A stretch of 64,000 bases of DNA from Aquatica leii (GCA_035610365.1 CM069432.1:225268532-225332531), one strand, 5' to 3'; counted from the first letter of the stretch, positions 44,001 through 59,000 are shown. A program made the numbers and translations. The notes: a model not told the origin generated them from the letters alone.

Positions 44001-47000
44001 AGTTCCGGTGGCCTGCAGGCTTGTTTTAAAACACAAATTAGCAAATTCACTTTTGAATCACGCAAATTATATAGCATTAAACTTGTTGTGATAGTTTACG
44101 AAGTATACCGTCGTTTTGGACATCTGCTGTATAAGAAATATGTGTTAATGGGCGTTGGTTTTAATCAGATTTATATAAAAATTATGATAACTAAGATTTC
44201 GAATTTACATTTTTAAATTACAACAGGATGTCGTAAAACCGTTTATTGAAATTTTGCATAACAATTTATTTTAAATATATGTACTAAATCTCATAAACTA
44301 ACAATAATTAGGTGTTAATTTGTATCAATTGTAAAGTTAAGGCTTTTACCTCTAACGGAAGGTAAACATTAACATATACAGTAAATATACGATTTGTTTT
44401 AATTTCACTTATGATTTTGTTTCTCATGTTATGATTAATAGTTGGGTATTCTAACATCTTTACATAAAACTAATCATTTTTTGTTCATAATCTTTTTGTC
44501 TTGAAATTATTTAAATTAATTATTAAAATAATAAATAACTGCTACCGTCTTAAACTTTACAGATACAATGTTAATCTAAATTTATCGATATTTAAAGAAA
44601 TAAATACAATGACTAAACTTAAAAACGCTAAATTATAAAGTAAAATAATATTTTGCGTGTACTTGGTAGGACCATAATGGCTCGTTTGAAGGCGGCCGGT
44701 TAAACGTTAAATGCAAGGACGTTTGAACGCAAGACGCTTGGACGTAGATACGTTTGAACGCAGAGATGTTTAAACGCAAAGACGTTTGAACGAAAAGCGC
44801 ATTTTTATTTTTTTATTCAAAATAAGAATACTTACAATTGAGGTATTAAATAAATTCCAACGTTTAAATTTATAATAAATAATAAAATAATAAAAAAATT
44901 TAGTTTCAACTAAATTTTGGTTAAAAAAATGAATAAAAATTAACCTAATAAATAAAAATAATAATTAAAATATAAATGACAAGTTTAAACGAGAGATGTC
45001 AGTATTAGACACTTCGATTACAACATTGACACGGTTCAAATCCGAAAGATTTTTAGTTTCTATTTCACTTTTCAGTGTTAGTTTAGATGTTGGTTTTCTT
45101 TAATAATCAACGTTTTTATTGTTTTACTAAAATCTTTCAAACAATAAAACATTTTTATTTTCTTTCTTTTTGTACTTTCAATTGGAAACAATAATTACAT
45201 TTATTTTTTTACAGTTCCTTACAGTTTTTTATTTAAGTTTTTCTCAAGTTTAAATCTATATCGCAAAAATTGGATGGCTTATCAGTTATCCTTTTTTTTC
45301 CCTTAATTTCATCACTTCTTATCTTCAATTAAACGATTCATTTTATTGTATTACCAAAAATCTTTAAACTGATAAAACAAATTGTCTTTGCTATCTTTTA
45401 ATTTTTTAATTGTAATTAAAACCGTTTCAGTTTTTTTTGCTTCAAGTTTTAACCATTGGTTTTATTTAACACGTTAATTTTTTTTCTCTATATTTTTTGT
45501 AACTTTAAACTTGAAAAAAAGTGTTACATTAAAGTTATTCGCATTATTAAAAGAATGAATAATTACATATCTTAATATCATTGCAATTTCTGCCGTAAAC
45601 TAAACCTCAACGATATTAATTATTGTTTTTACATTTTGCGTTCAAATGTCTCTGCGTTCAAACGGTCGCGTCCAAACAGTCGCGTTTAATCGGTCGCATC
45701 AAAACGTCCTAGACCGTGGTTGGACACGTCAGCAACACTTTTTTTTCACTAAATCAATTAGTAACACGTTTTTTCGTTCATTTTATTGATTATGACAAAT
45801 TAGAATTTATTACTTTGCCTGCTCTTAGTGCTGATGTTGACGTTTAAAAGGTCAATGATTGCTGTTGAGTCAAACGATTAAAAAAAATTTTTTTTAATTT
45901 TTACGCCGTTTCTTTTTAAACTTGGATGTTAGCTCCCATTATTTTTATTATATTATCTGTTTTTAAGATACGTTTTTTTTTTAAATATAGATATTTAAAG
46001 AACTAAATGCATAAACATTAAAACGTTAAATTATAATATAAAATAATATTTTCCTTGTACTTGGTAGGACTTTCTTGTTAGCAACTCTTTTCACTTCACT
46101 AATTCAGTTAGAAACACTTTTTTTAATTCATTTTATTGATCAGCGTAAATTATAAATAAACAATTTGTTAAATTATTAGATATTACACTAGAAGCTGGGA
46201 AAACTGAACGACAAATTAGAATTTTTTACTTCGCCTGCTGTAACTGTTGATGTTGAATTTTCAGAGGCCAAAAATTGCTCTTTTATTTTGTTTTACGTCG
46301 TCTTTTCAAAATTTGAATGTTAGCTCCATTGTCTACCAAAAAGGTAGCTGTTGTCCTTCGAAAACAATGGGCTGTAAAGCTGTTTGTTTTTGGTAACTCT
46401 AAGTACGTAGCAATTTTGGTAAATTGTAGAAGCTGTTGATACCAATTGGATGCTTTGTACATTTGCTCTGTCCACAAATAGTGCAATTGTTCACTTCATT
46501 GGGTTTACCCCTTTCATATAACTGTAAAAACTACTTTTTTCTTTGTTTTTGTGCTATGTAACATTATGACCAAAATATGCGCACAATCTTCTGCATATTC
46601 CGTTTTTAGTAAACGTTTTTCCGCCCGACATGCTCTATGCAACTTAATTACCAACACTACTTTCATAAGCAGATTGAACTTAAGATTTTTTTGTCACATA
46701 ACCGTCATTTTGACTTTTCAAGTAAGATAGCAGATATATCCACATGTTTATTTATTTGTAAAGTACTTTTTAGGATTGAGTACCCTAATCATAGTGTTTT
46801 CTTTTTTAAGAGTTTTCACCTAAGATTGTTTGCAAATCAGTGTTAATAAATTGTATAAATAAAACAAACTTTTTTAACAAAGTACGCAATTAGAAAACCT
46901 ATATTTGCCCTTGCACACTTTTTTGATTTCTCCAGTCATAAACTGCTGGAAAGTTTTCCCGTACTTTGATTTGAACATTTTAGGTAATAAACTTGGCTCT

Positions 47001-50000
47001 GCTGCTGATACCAATTCTAAAATATCTTTATTATTCTCGTTTGGTTGACTAATTTTTGATCAACGTTTTTTGATAAATTATTTAGTTGCTCATATGTTTT
47101 GTTACTATGTCAACAAATGCTCAATATACTTTATTCACATGTTATTATTCTTCGAAATTCTTATAATAGCGTTATTTTCGTCAAGTATACGAAAAAACAG
47201 CTACGCTCACTCGTGAATTCAAACATATACATTCTCTGAAAAACTGTGACTTTTTTAGAAACGTTTCATTAATCATACCACGATTACTATAACGATGCCA
47301 TTTATTTAACAATAAATGTTTTGTCCTAGATTTAGTTTTACTATAATAATTATCAATTTTAGACTAACATTTTTTTGTTGCCGTATATTTATATTATGTG
47401 TATACATTAATAATGTAAAACGTTATTGTATTTCTAAAACAAGTAATACAATCTTTTTTATAGATGTAGGCTTAATTTTCAATTTATTATTAAAGAATTT
47501 TTTTTAATAACTTTATTTAAACGTATTTATTAAAAAAAATGCATAAATTAAGAACCAAAGGAAGGTTCAAATTGACTAAAAATCCTAATCTCCAAATATT
47601 AATGCAATTTGTCATGGTTAGTACTGAAATTGATATCTTGCGTTTAAAGAAACGAATGTATTCATAAGAAAAATATACTAAGATTGTTGTAAAGCTGCTT
47701 GTTTGGTTTTCAATAAGAAGAAATTTTACCTAGGGCTGACTTTATTGATAGGTTCCTTTATGCCTCGGGAATGAATAGTGAATTAATGTGTTAGATAAAT
47801 CAAGCCGCTTCTTAGATTGTATCAACCACTCGCATCCAAGTGTGATCATGATCAATGCTACTTCATGATAAATCTACAATTATTAATCATTCATCAGTCA
47901 CACTATAATTACACCTGGTGGGTTGAGATCTAGCTGTAGGCCATCTAATTGAGAATCGAACGTAAACCTACGCAGATTGATATTCATAAGCCTTCTGAAA
48001 AATTTGATGCATTGATCACCTTAACATTTTCTAATAATAAATGATAAATTCTAAGTATGTGGTTAGTGTCATTATTGCATTAAATATCGTCCTTCGTCAA
48101 ATATCTATGTATTGTGGCTGCAACAATTCCTGTTATTACTTTTTCTAATGCACATAATAAACGAATCGGGTAAATAACATAAACATAAATGAAAGTTAAA
48201 AAAATATTTTTGTTATTAATTTTGGTATTTATAATTCATTCCTAATTAGTTTGAATATAAAGTTAACAAATAAACACTTGCCTGCAATAATTTATTCATT
48301 TATAATATAATCAACAAAACATCAATTAAAAATTTTTACAATTTAGTATTATGCAAATTAAATGTAATTAAAGCGATTAATTTAGACTACATAGTACAAA
48401 TGTCAAGATAGAATGCGTAGATTTTGCTGATTATGAGAAACTATTGTTAACTAGAACTTGAAATATTTAATGGATATAAATATTTCTCGCATAATGTCTT
48501 TTAATTATGTTTTTCTCTATTGCGTATTAAACGTTTTTTATTCTACATTTTTTAGGTGATGATAATATATGATTAAGAAAATTTGTAAAAAATATTATTT
48601 AAAGAAATTATTTATTTTCGAATTTGAAATATAAATCATATGCATCTCATAAGTTGAATTAACGTGGTCTTTACCTAAAATAATTATACAATACTTTAAA
48701 CTTAAATTTAATTTGAATTGCAAACAATTTAAATAATAATAATTTTTATAAATATCTTAGTTTAAATTTGCATTGAACTAAACAGGAAAGATTTTTCAAT
48801 TATATTTGATAAAATTTGTATTAAAAGATTAAAGATTAAAAGACCTTGTAAAATTGGTTTTTGGTTTTTCACTTCTCTATTAAAGATTTTTCTGCATGTC
48901 CAATGCATTTATGTGACTTTTTAGTAGATTATTTAAATATATTTCTTAAACATAATCGTCATTAAATGAGACATTATTTGTTTCCGATGGTTTGTTGTAA
49001 CATTATTTTACAAGTAGCTTACAATAATTTAACTGAACAGATCAGAGGCAACTGTAATATTTTGTAACTACATATGTCTTTTGGAAGTTTCATCCAATAG
49101 GTTTAGATAAAGTAAATTTTATATTATTCTTTACCAACTCTAAACATTTTTGTGTAAACATTTGTAGATTAAATTGACTGTTGTAGTTCCTAAAGAAAAT
49201 CTGTTGATTCTCAGATTGTCTACTTTAATTAACCATGGTTTATTTAAGTTATCAAAATCAACATTTTTTAATTTGTTTTTTTTGCAAGAGTTTTTTGAAT
49301 AGACAATGATGAATCATTGGAATTTTTTTTGATATCCTCAGCTACAAATGCAAGCTTTATCGAAAAGTACAGAATTGTTGGTTGTTTTTTTAATTTGAAA
49401 ATTAATATTTTAAAAGCTCAACACGGTTTTAGTAGACCTGGTTTTCTATCATCTAATTTTAACAAAAAAAAATTATTTTTGGTCATAATCGTCTTACGCT
49501 GCTTTTATTAAAATAAAATCTATCTAATTTGATCACATTTTCTTGCAAAAAGAAGCAGTTGCAAATAGTTTTCATACAGAGTGTCCCAAATAGAGTAGGA
49601 TAGTATGGGTATCTTTCTTATTATTAAAGATAGAGATTTGGTTAAATGGGCAATATTGTGCCATTTTGTGGCTGAGTTCGATTCCGTTGAAAAACATTTT
49701 AATTTCCAAACAGTTTCAAAATTATTGTAAAAAAAACAAAAATTGATATCTAAAAACTCAAATATCTTCGTAATGATAAGTGAAAACAAGTTTTAGATCA
49801 AAGTTACTTACTTCGGCGAAGCACACTTAAAAATGATGTCAAAATAAAATGCAAGATGACGGTTTCCAAGATATTAATAGCAACTTTGTTATTTTAAATA
49901 GGCGCCATATTGGATTTTTACACAATTAAATGGGTTTTTTTCCAACGATGTATAACAATCTATACAAAGTGTGCCTCATCAAAGTAAGCAATTTTGATCT

Positions 50001-53000
50001 AAAACTTTTTTTCATATCATTTATAATTACGAAAATATTTAAGTTTTTAGAAATCGAATATTTTTGTTTTTTTTAAATCATTTCAAAACTGTTTGGAAAT
50101 TGAAATGTTTCTCAACGGAATCAAACTCGGCTCAAAAAATTGCACAATATTTCCCATTTAATCAGATCTCTATCTTTAATAATAAGAACGATATCCATAC
50201 TATTCTACTCTATTTGGAACTCCCGCTATATATTTAATACTAATTTACCTGTGCTGCTTCGCACGCGTTAATTTTTAGTTTTTGGTACTTTCTCCATTTT
50301 TCCGTCTTTACTTGCAGAAGAAAATAAACTTCTGTCCCTTAAATCTTGTGTTGAAGGCAATATATGAGCGAGATCGACAAAGTTTATATACAAAGTTTAA
50401 ACAATTATTTTAGCGCATTTTAGAAAACAATATTTAACTAACAACACCATTTGTTAACATGTTTAGTACAGTTTTTAAACATCCCGCTTTCCCTACTTTG
50501 TAAACGCTAACACTATTTTGGATGATGCGTATCTATCCATCTTGTAGGAAAACGCACCTTGCCCCTTACTTTCCTCGCCACCCGCTTACACCAAAGCGTA
50601 TTTTATTTTGTTTATGAAACCCATGTCCAAACAATGTTGTGTAAAAAGCAATTTTTATCTACATAAAATTTGCTCAATGCTAAGCAAATGTATATTGATA
50701 AGAATATAAGATTACCTACTTAAATTCCCCGTGATATAATAGAAATATTTTTAAATATAACTTTTAATAATATTTAATGAATTTGTATATTAACCTTAAC
50801 ATATGTATGTCGTCGCAAAGTTTTTTTATAGAACTTTTTTCTACATTTTCTTTATAGAAAGTATTTAAATATCTTTTCCCGTTAAGGCAGCGTTCGTAAA
50901 AAACGCATTGCATTTTTTCGTCGGCTTTATTTGTAAAACAGATCACCACAAAAAAATTTTAATGGAATAATATATAGCGTGTGTTCACCCTGAAAATCAA
51001 TTCTAATATTGGTAAAAAAATTTTTGAAATGGGATAAGTATTTTCGGAGAGTACCTCATACATACACAATTTTTCTTAAATTAATGCAAACGTTAAATTT
51101 AATATTATGTTATGAAATGCAGCACAACAAAATAAGTAAACATGTTTATTTATCGTCGACGTCGAATAACTAACAAAAACTATGTAATCAAGTCAAAAAG
51201 GTAAATTACACAATTTTTTTAAATTTAAAGCTACAATACTAAGAAAACTATCAACTTTTTTATGTACATTTAAGTCTTTTGGCTTAAAAAATCTTGTGTT
51301 TGTGTTTGCGAAAATGTTGGTTTACATTTTTTTGCACACAATACGATTATTTTTTAAAACTTTTAATTTTAATCTTTTCTTTAATTTTTGTTTATTATTT
51401 TTGTCAAAATTAGTATATTATTATAAAAGTTGAAGGACAGGTTTTACCAACTCTTAATTAATTGTTGGTTAACTAATCGTTGTTAAAATTATTCAAAAAA
51501 GTTAATCGGGATTAAAACGTAAAGTGTTCCACCGAAATATTTATATTTACGTTTAGTTGAGTTGATTTATGTTTGTCTAAATTCGGCTTATGTTTGCGAT
51601 AGCTATGCTGATTGCTAACATATAGTCACATTCAACAACAAATTTTTATAATATAAACAAAAAAATAACGGGTCTATGAAATATCGCCGAAAAGACAAAA
51701 CGCCGATATGACAGAATGCCAAAATTGTGATCAAAACGCCGAAAAAATACCGTAGACAAAACGCTAAAAATCGTCGAAATTATCCCCAAAACGCTGGAAC
51801 TACGACATGAACAAATTGCCAATAATATTGGGTGATCATAAAGTCAAAGATACAGTTCAACTTATTGTAATTAAAAAAAAATCAGAATAATAAAAGTAAA
51901 TGGAACCTAGATGTTTATATACTGACTTCCATGAAAATTGCAACACTTAGAACTTGTTGAACGATTTTATTGAAATTTTTAGGAAACGTCTATTTTCATA
52001 AAACAATGTGATGATTAAAATTTGAATAAAATCTAGCCAGTAGTTTTTCGTTTTTTTCCTGTTGTTTCCATAGTAACATAGTAACAATAAATTTGAAGTA
52101 GTAGACCATTTAGTAATTATCAAGTTTGCAAATTGTTGTTGTTTGTTTACAATTTCATTCTGAACTTGATAACAATGCCGAGAGTACGTCAACATCAACA
52201 TTTTGTCCAATTAAGTGATTTTGAACGTGGCCGTATTATTGGTATGAGAGAGGCCGGACTTTCGCTAAGCGAAATTGCTCGTCGTGTAAACCGAAATGTT
52301 TCATCGATATTGAGATGTTGGGCCAATAGTCCAAAGAAGGGGATCAACATCGTCGCTGTGAATCTGGACGTCCTCAGAGGTCTACAGATCGCGAAGAATC
52401 TCACTTAAGAGTTTTGTCCACAAGAGACAAATTTTCAACAACTCGATCAATTGCAAATGATTGAATGAGATATATAGGACTCAGAATGTCAATGTCATCT
52501 GTTTATCGCCGGATAAGATCTAATGGGTTGCGTTCATATCGTCCATTTTTATGTCTTCTCCTTATACCACTTCACCGTCTACGCAGACTAGAATGGACCA
52601 ACGAAAGGGTTAATTGGGCGCAAGAATGGCATCAAATTGTGTTTAGTGATGAGTCCAGATTTTGCTTCTAGGTACAGACGGATGCGTGGAGAACGTAAAA
52701 ATCCAACATTTTTTGCGGAACGCAACACAGCCCTCACTCAAGGAGTTATGATATAGGGTGCAATATGTTATGGTATCAGATCACCCTTGGTCTTTATTGA
52801 CGGCAACCTAAACGCAGCTGGTTACATTGCTAATGTGCTACAACCAGTTGGCCTTCCATATCTTCAGAAGCTGCAAAATCCCATTTTCCGGTAGGATAAT
52901 GCGGGCCCTCATACGGCAAGGGCTACAACACAGTTTTTGGAAAAAAACTAACATTGTCGTCCTCCCATGACCTGCTCGGTCGCCTGATTTGTCGCCCGTT

Positions 53001-56000
53001 GAACGTGTATGGGATATGATTAGTAGGCGACTGGGTAATTTACCACACCTTCCAGATAACTTACACTATCTCCAGCTAATTATTCAAGAAGCTTGGGACG
53101 ATATACCACAAGCAGCTATAGATCACTTGATTGATAACATGCCAAGACGTCTAAATGAATGCATTATAAATCGTGGCGAAGCAACTCATTATTGAAAAAA
53201 CTTTTTAAGTTTTTGTTCTTTTATTTTTAGATTATAATCATCACTTTGTTTCATGAAAATAGACGTTTTCTGAAAATTTCAATAAAATCGTTCAACAACT
53301 TCTAGGTGTTTTTAGAAGTCAGTATACAATGGGATCTCAGTGTATCTAGGGTATAGTATTGTAACAACTATTGATACAAATATCAAACAAATTTATGGTA
53401 AATAAAAGATTTGTTTTCAAAATAAAACTTGCGTAAACATCAATTGCAACATTGTGAACATAGATCTGCAAACAAGAATTAGTTTACTGCAATGCGGTAC
53501 GACAATTGGTTTAAAAGCAAGGCTGTGCCAAATAAAGAAGTAGCATAAGCTTTTCACGAAAATCAATACGCTAACAATCAGTAGTGTGATTGCGATATTA
53601 AAACGCTTAGAAAAGCGTTACAGAATAATTTGAAAATTTTTACGGAAATTCCTAAGAATCTATATCTATAAACCGCAACTGCTGTTTGAATAAGAGAATG
53701 TAGAGTTTGCTACCAGGTACAATTTTTTATTAAAAATATTGGGTCAGATAAAAATTAAACTCGAATGGTTATCTCGTATGTTATAGACAGATGAGTTCCA
53801 TTTCTCTCTTAATGGTAGAGTTATTATTTAAAACTGTTGAATATTTTCAACAAAAAATCTACATGAAATCGTCCAGCAAAGTCTTTAAGACAAAAAAATC
53901 ACCATTTGGTGCAGTTTCACAGCATGCTGAACAATATCTGTAAATGTTAAGGGATTAAGTAATTTCACATTTGCAAAACGAGCACGAAGAAATTAAAAAC
54001 GTGATTTTTATGAAAGATAGAGCATCTCCGCACATTAACCACCAGTTAAAGAATTGTCAACTGAGGTTTTAAAATTGTGTTCTAAGCAGACATTTTGCAA
54101 ATTCATAGCTACCAAGATCTACTATGCGTGTATTATTATACATTGTATTATCAGCTTTAACTCAGATTTACTTAGTTTTAATCACTATAAACAATTATTT
54201 TGGAGAATTGACAGAAATTAAAATAGAATACTTTAAATTACTGCTGTGAATTGAGCAAAACAAGGGCTAGTCAAAAACAAAAACTTGTATCGTTAAAATA
54301 ATTTTTTTCTTTTTATAAGCTACAACAACTATTCAAAATTATTATTATTCAGAACTTAGTTAAATATTTACTTTCCAAAATAGTCAATTAAAATTTTCCG
54401 AGCATTATTGTCATGTTGTTGCGTATAGTCAGCATTATGTACATTTTCATTAAAAATTACATTCCATTAAATATTTATTGTTGAATCGTCTTGAGATAAA
54501 GGTTCTGTGCTTTGTTATCCAAGACTGCAGTAGCTACTGTTATTTTAATGCACCGCGAGTTCTTATTGCAATTCGTTTGAGGATCTAATAACGGTGTTAT
54601 TAAACATGGTTTAAGTGCATAACCACGATTGCACAAAATTAAACTTTTGTCAAATTCGCCATCCTCTAACTGCATTTGTCGCCGAGAATTGTTTAATATG
54701 GTGACATCGGGAGTTCCTCCAGACCAGCATGCAACAATGTGTATTACTCCCTTGTGAGCATTCTATGTAGCTTGTACCTTATTAGAAAAATAATTTTTTT
54801 CTATTCCTAAACATCTCAGTATTGTTTCCTCCTTAAATAAACATATTTAAATAATTATTTTCTTTAAAACAAATTGAACTGAACCGTAATGTGCGTACAA
54901 TTCAGTGCTGCAATAACTCGTTATTGTATTCTTCATAGTAATCAGATCTTAAATTTACGACTTACAGTATTCTTTATTTATTGCTTTTATAGGCGATTCA
55001 ATTTAAGATTCCAGCACCTCTATCGGCAAAGAACGAAATAACGTTGCAATGATAAACGTCATAGTTGCCTTTACTTCCATACTATTTATTCTATTTCTTT
55101 TTGTGTTGTAACAAGCTTTTTCTGAAAACCAAAGCTTAATTTATGTACTTTATAATCTTTTTTTATAGTTTGATAAGTTTTTTCAGCATTACATAAGATT
55201 TACTAATATTATTAGTGATTCTAAATAAGTTTGTATACAGGTTAGAAATTGCGTTTACTAATCGTTTTATTGTAGTTTAATAGTTTTGTGTTTTAGTTTC
55301 GTGCTATAAAACAACACAATAATTAGTTACAACTTCATTTACAGCCAGCATCGTTAGATTGGGCCCTTAATAGTACAATTAGTCACTAAGAAACATCAAT
55401 TTCACTTTGCATGTAGGTAGATTGTTTTCTCATCGCAAACTTCATCAGGCATCGGCTTTATTTTTATTTCTTTTGTAATAAAGCGATGGTTAGCACGTTT
55501 ACTTTGAAGTGTTTTGCTTGCTATATCAGTTGTAGTTCTAATTGTTAGATATTGTTCGGAAGGCAAATGTAGTGTCGTAACCCTTATTTTTTTAACTGTC
55601 TGGCAGTTTGTCTGAACGTATGTAATTTTATTATTGGCGCTAATGTAGAATTATAATAACAACTAAATATATACTTGTTTCATAAAAATAATGTATATTT
55701 AAAAATGTTGCAAACAAAGTTTTTTATTATTTTCTAACATATTTTCCAAGTTATAATTTCACCACGAGGACTGTATGTCGTTCAACAAGTTTGTCAGTTT
55801 CATAATTGTTATTTATGTGCATTTCTTTACAAAATTTACTTAACAACGCAGCAGAAATTCAAAATAAAACAACAAATTAAGTACGCGTATTAAACTATCA
55901 TTGCAACGGTAGTTCAAATCGTCGCCGCCAGTTAGCGTATCGCTTAGTTTAAATCGCCTATAGTATTTCTATCATAGGATAAAGATAGTATATTCTCGTA

Positions 56001-59000
56001 AAACATGATAGCACGGTTTAGCTCACAAAATTAACAAAACATAATAACTAGCACTGACGTTTAGAGGTTAGACTTGCACATGCATTCCATTTTAATCACA
56101 ATTAATCGTCTAACCAATCAAGTTTTGTTGACTAGTTTGAGAAAGAGTTAATTAGTTTTAACCATGATTAAACTAACCGACATTAAAGTTTTAATCAGAG
56201 TTGGAGGAACCAACTCTAACTGTAATAAATTTAATTTTTACAGTAGCTAATATGTGTTATTTAACAGTAATTTATGTAACAAGCGTCGAAAGTGAAGCAT
56301 AACGTAACGAGCGGTTTTGGAAGCTGAACGCTGCATGAGAGTAAGTTATGCTATAAAATTTTCAACAAGAGTAACATACATTATTTATTGTACTGCTTTA
56401 AAATATTTTTTGTTTAAATTAAAAAGAAACACACATTGAAAACATCGTAAAAATAATGTTGTCAGTACATTTATAACTAACTGAAGCTTTCATGTTTAAA
56501 ATTTGAATGTTTTACGTAGTACCAACTCCTAGATGTATATGCTGTTATATTTGAATTTATAAACTTTTTGAAAGTTTTTTTTTCTGATTTTAACTAGATT
56601 TAAAAAATTTTTAAGAAATTTTAAAAATAGAGTTTTGCGTAGATTTTGATTTTCTACTTTGCCATTCTAGAGTGTATTCGTCGTTTCGTAACTTCAATAA
56701 TAGATAAATGTTAGTATTTTCAATGGGGGCAACACAAATAGTAATTTACGTAACAAGCGTCGAAAGTAAAGAATAGCATAACGACCGGTAATGCTACGCG
56801 AGGCCGCGATACTAAACGTTGCTTGTGAGAGAGTAACGTACATTATTTTTTGTATTGCGTTTTGTAAAATTACGTGTTTTTTTAAAATATAAAAAAAAAC
56901 TTGATATCATTGGAAATAATGCTGTTACTACATTTATTTAGCATTCTGTAAACAAAGGTTTCAAAAATAAAATTTAAATAATTATTATTATAGGTCAATA
57001 AATGCTTTTAGTATTTTACTATTTTATTCCACAATTGTCAATTTTTTGTAGTATAGTGTAATTCTTATCAACAATAAAAAAAATAATTCTTAAGAAATTA
57101 AAAAATATTAAAAATTGTTTTTGCCATTTTAATTTAAAATTTTGTGTTATGAAATGTCAAAATATTATTTTTATGTTTATATTAAATAATATACAAATTT
57201 TATTAAAGATCTATTGGAGAGTTTTTGAATTTAATTTAATACATATTTTTAAAAAAACTGGTCTAGTCGCCATATGACTTTTCTATAAGAAATGATGAAG
57301 GAATGTCTACATATTTTTTTAAGGTTATGTTGTCATAAAACCACTTTAAATTGATATGTACACGTTTGCATTGATTTTCTAGCATCCTACATTTTTTTTT
57401 AAATTTTTCTCCTCGATTTCATTAAGATATAACCGAATTAAGCTTAAGTTGTTATATCGACTAACCCTTATATTTGTTGTCATATCGACTAACCATTATA
57501 TTTGTGCTCGCCCTTTTACTAAATCAGTAAACAAAATTGCCGCAGGTAGGATTCGAACCTAAATTATATTTGTAAATTCATTTTAAATTATAAATTAAAT
57601 ATCTTATAAACTGTTAATGCTAGAAATGCTAAAATACTTAATAGGTTACACAACAAACGCTTTAATAATCATTCTTTTTCACATTATTGAATTAAATTTT
57701 TAAATACACAAAATATAGATATTTGTTTTATTAGTATTAAAATGGCTGTTAGAAGGAGTACTAAAATGGTTTTTTTGTTCAAAGCAAAAATTTTTTATTA
57801 ACCATAACAATGGCTACAATTATCGTTTAATTTAAAAACCATTTATTTAGTGAATAGTAAAAATGTTGGTGTTAAGTTTAAATTAAAGTAATTAAATAGG
57901 GCCAGAGAAATAATTTAAAAATTACTACTTATATTTAGTTGTTTAATTATGTATTGTCCTTACACATAAGAAGACAATTAAATTTAGTAGAAGTATTAAT
58001 ACACTATGATTACGAAACCTTTTTAAGCAACAATACAAATGGTAATGAGTTAGTTTTGTTCTATTCAAAGCTATGATAAATTAAATATCGGGACTTGAAT
58101 ACAACAGTTAATAAAACTTACTAATATGTAAAAGAATAATAGTTAAAGATCTAAATAAAAGTAATACGCCCAGCTGCGTTAAATAATCATGCGCGTCTAA
58201 CTTTCATTCACAACAAATACTTCTAAAAAGAATAATTTGTATTCTTTACTTAATATGATTATGTTGAATAAAATAAATTATAGGATTTTTAATGGATTCT
58301 ATCTAAACTTATACTGTTCGTTCAAATATTTCTTAAAAGTTCTTCACGGTAATCATATTACCGAAAGGTCAAGACTATTAGCTTAACTTCAAAAGCAAAA
58401 GCACTCTAAAATTAATTTTATATTTGATTGTGTGTGTGTTATGAACCGATTTTATTGTTGATGGTTATCTTGTTAAAGAGATACTTTTATCTGAGACGAG
58501 AACATATAAAACAAGCTTACATTTTATTCTTAGACAAATAATTTGCTAGTCATTGTGTTCACTTAAATTATGTCTATGATGAACTATAATCTGTTGAAGA
58601 GTGCTTTACAAAAAATACCTCTGGTTTTATGACACATAAAAGTGGTCCCGAGAACAATTATCTTGTCAAACGGTTAGATTAAGAAGTCGATTCACACATT
58701 TACAACATCAAAAGTTATACTCTGTGTTAAAAAAAGTTATAAATAGATAGATTAAAAGTACGCATATTATTTGTTAATAATTGTTAAATTTGTTTTCAGG
58801 TGTTTGTACCAATGCGACCGCGCCTTCAGTTAGCAGTATTAATCGTATACTGAGAAACCGGGCTGCCGAAAGAGCCGCTGCTGAATTCGCACGCGCGGCT
58901 GGATATGGTTTGTATCATCCACATCCCTACGCAGCAGCAGCGGCAGCTTTTCCATGGCACTCTCATTTATGGCCAAATGGTCCGTTAGGTCTACAACCAC

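Larger units (their letters stand above)
43717..58799 (+). other. eyg: eyg intron, 15.1 kb, transposon-filled
   Basis: It is bounded by GTAAGT and TTTTCAG. It carries the Foldback-like and Crypton-like repeats, the long foldback element, Tc1- and mariner-like elements, a Harbinger relic and two copies of a MITE family. The first 450 bases after the donor (43720-44180) are free of recognisable repeats and include the short inverted repeat CCTGCAG/CTGCAGG near 44000. Confidence 0.9.

Noticed and set aside
57538-57640. Intact tRNA gene on the minus strand
   Set aside because: Only the T-arm and 3' acceptor strand match; no A-box, D-arm or anticodon arm at the proper distance.
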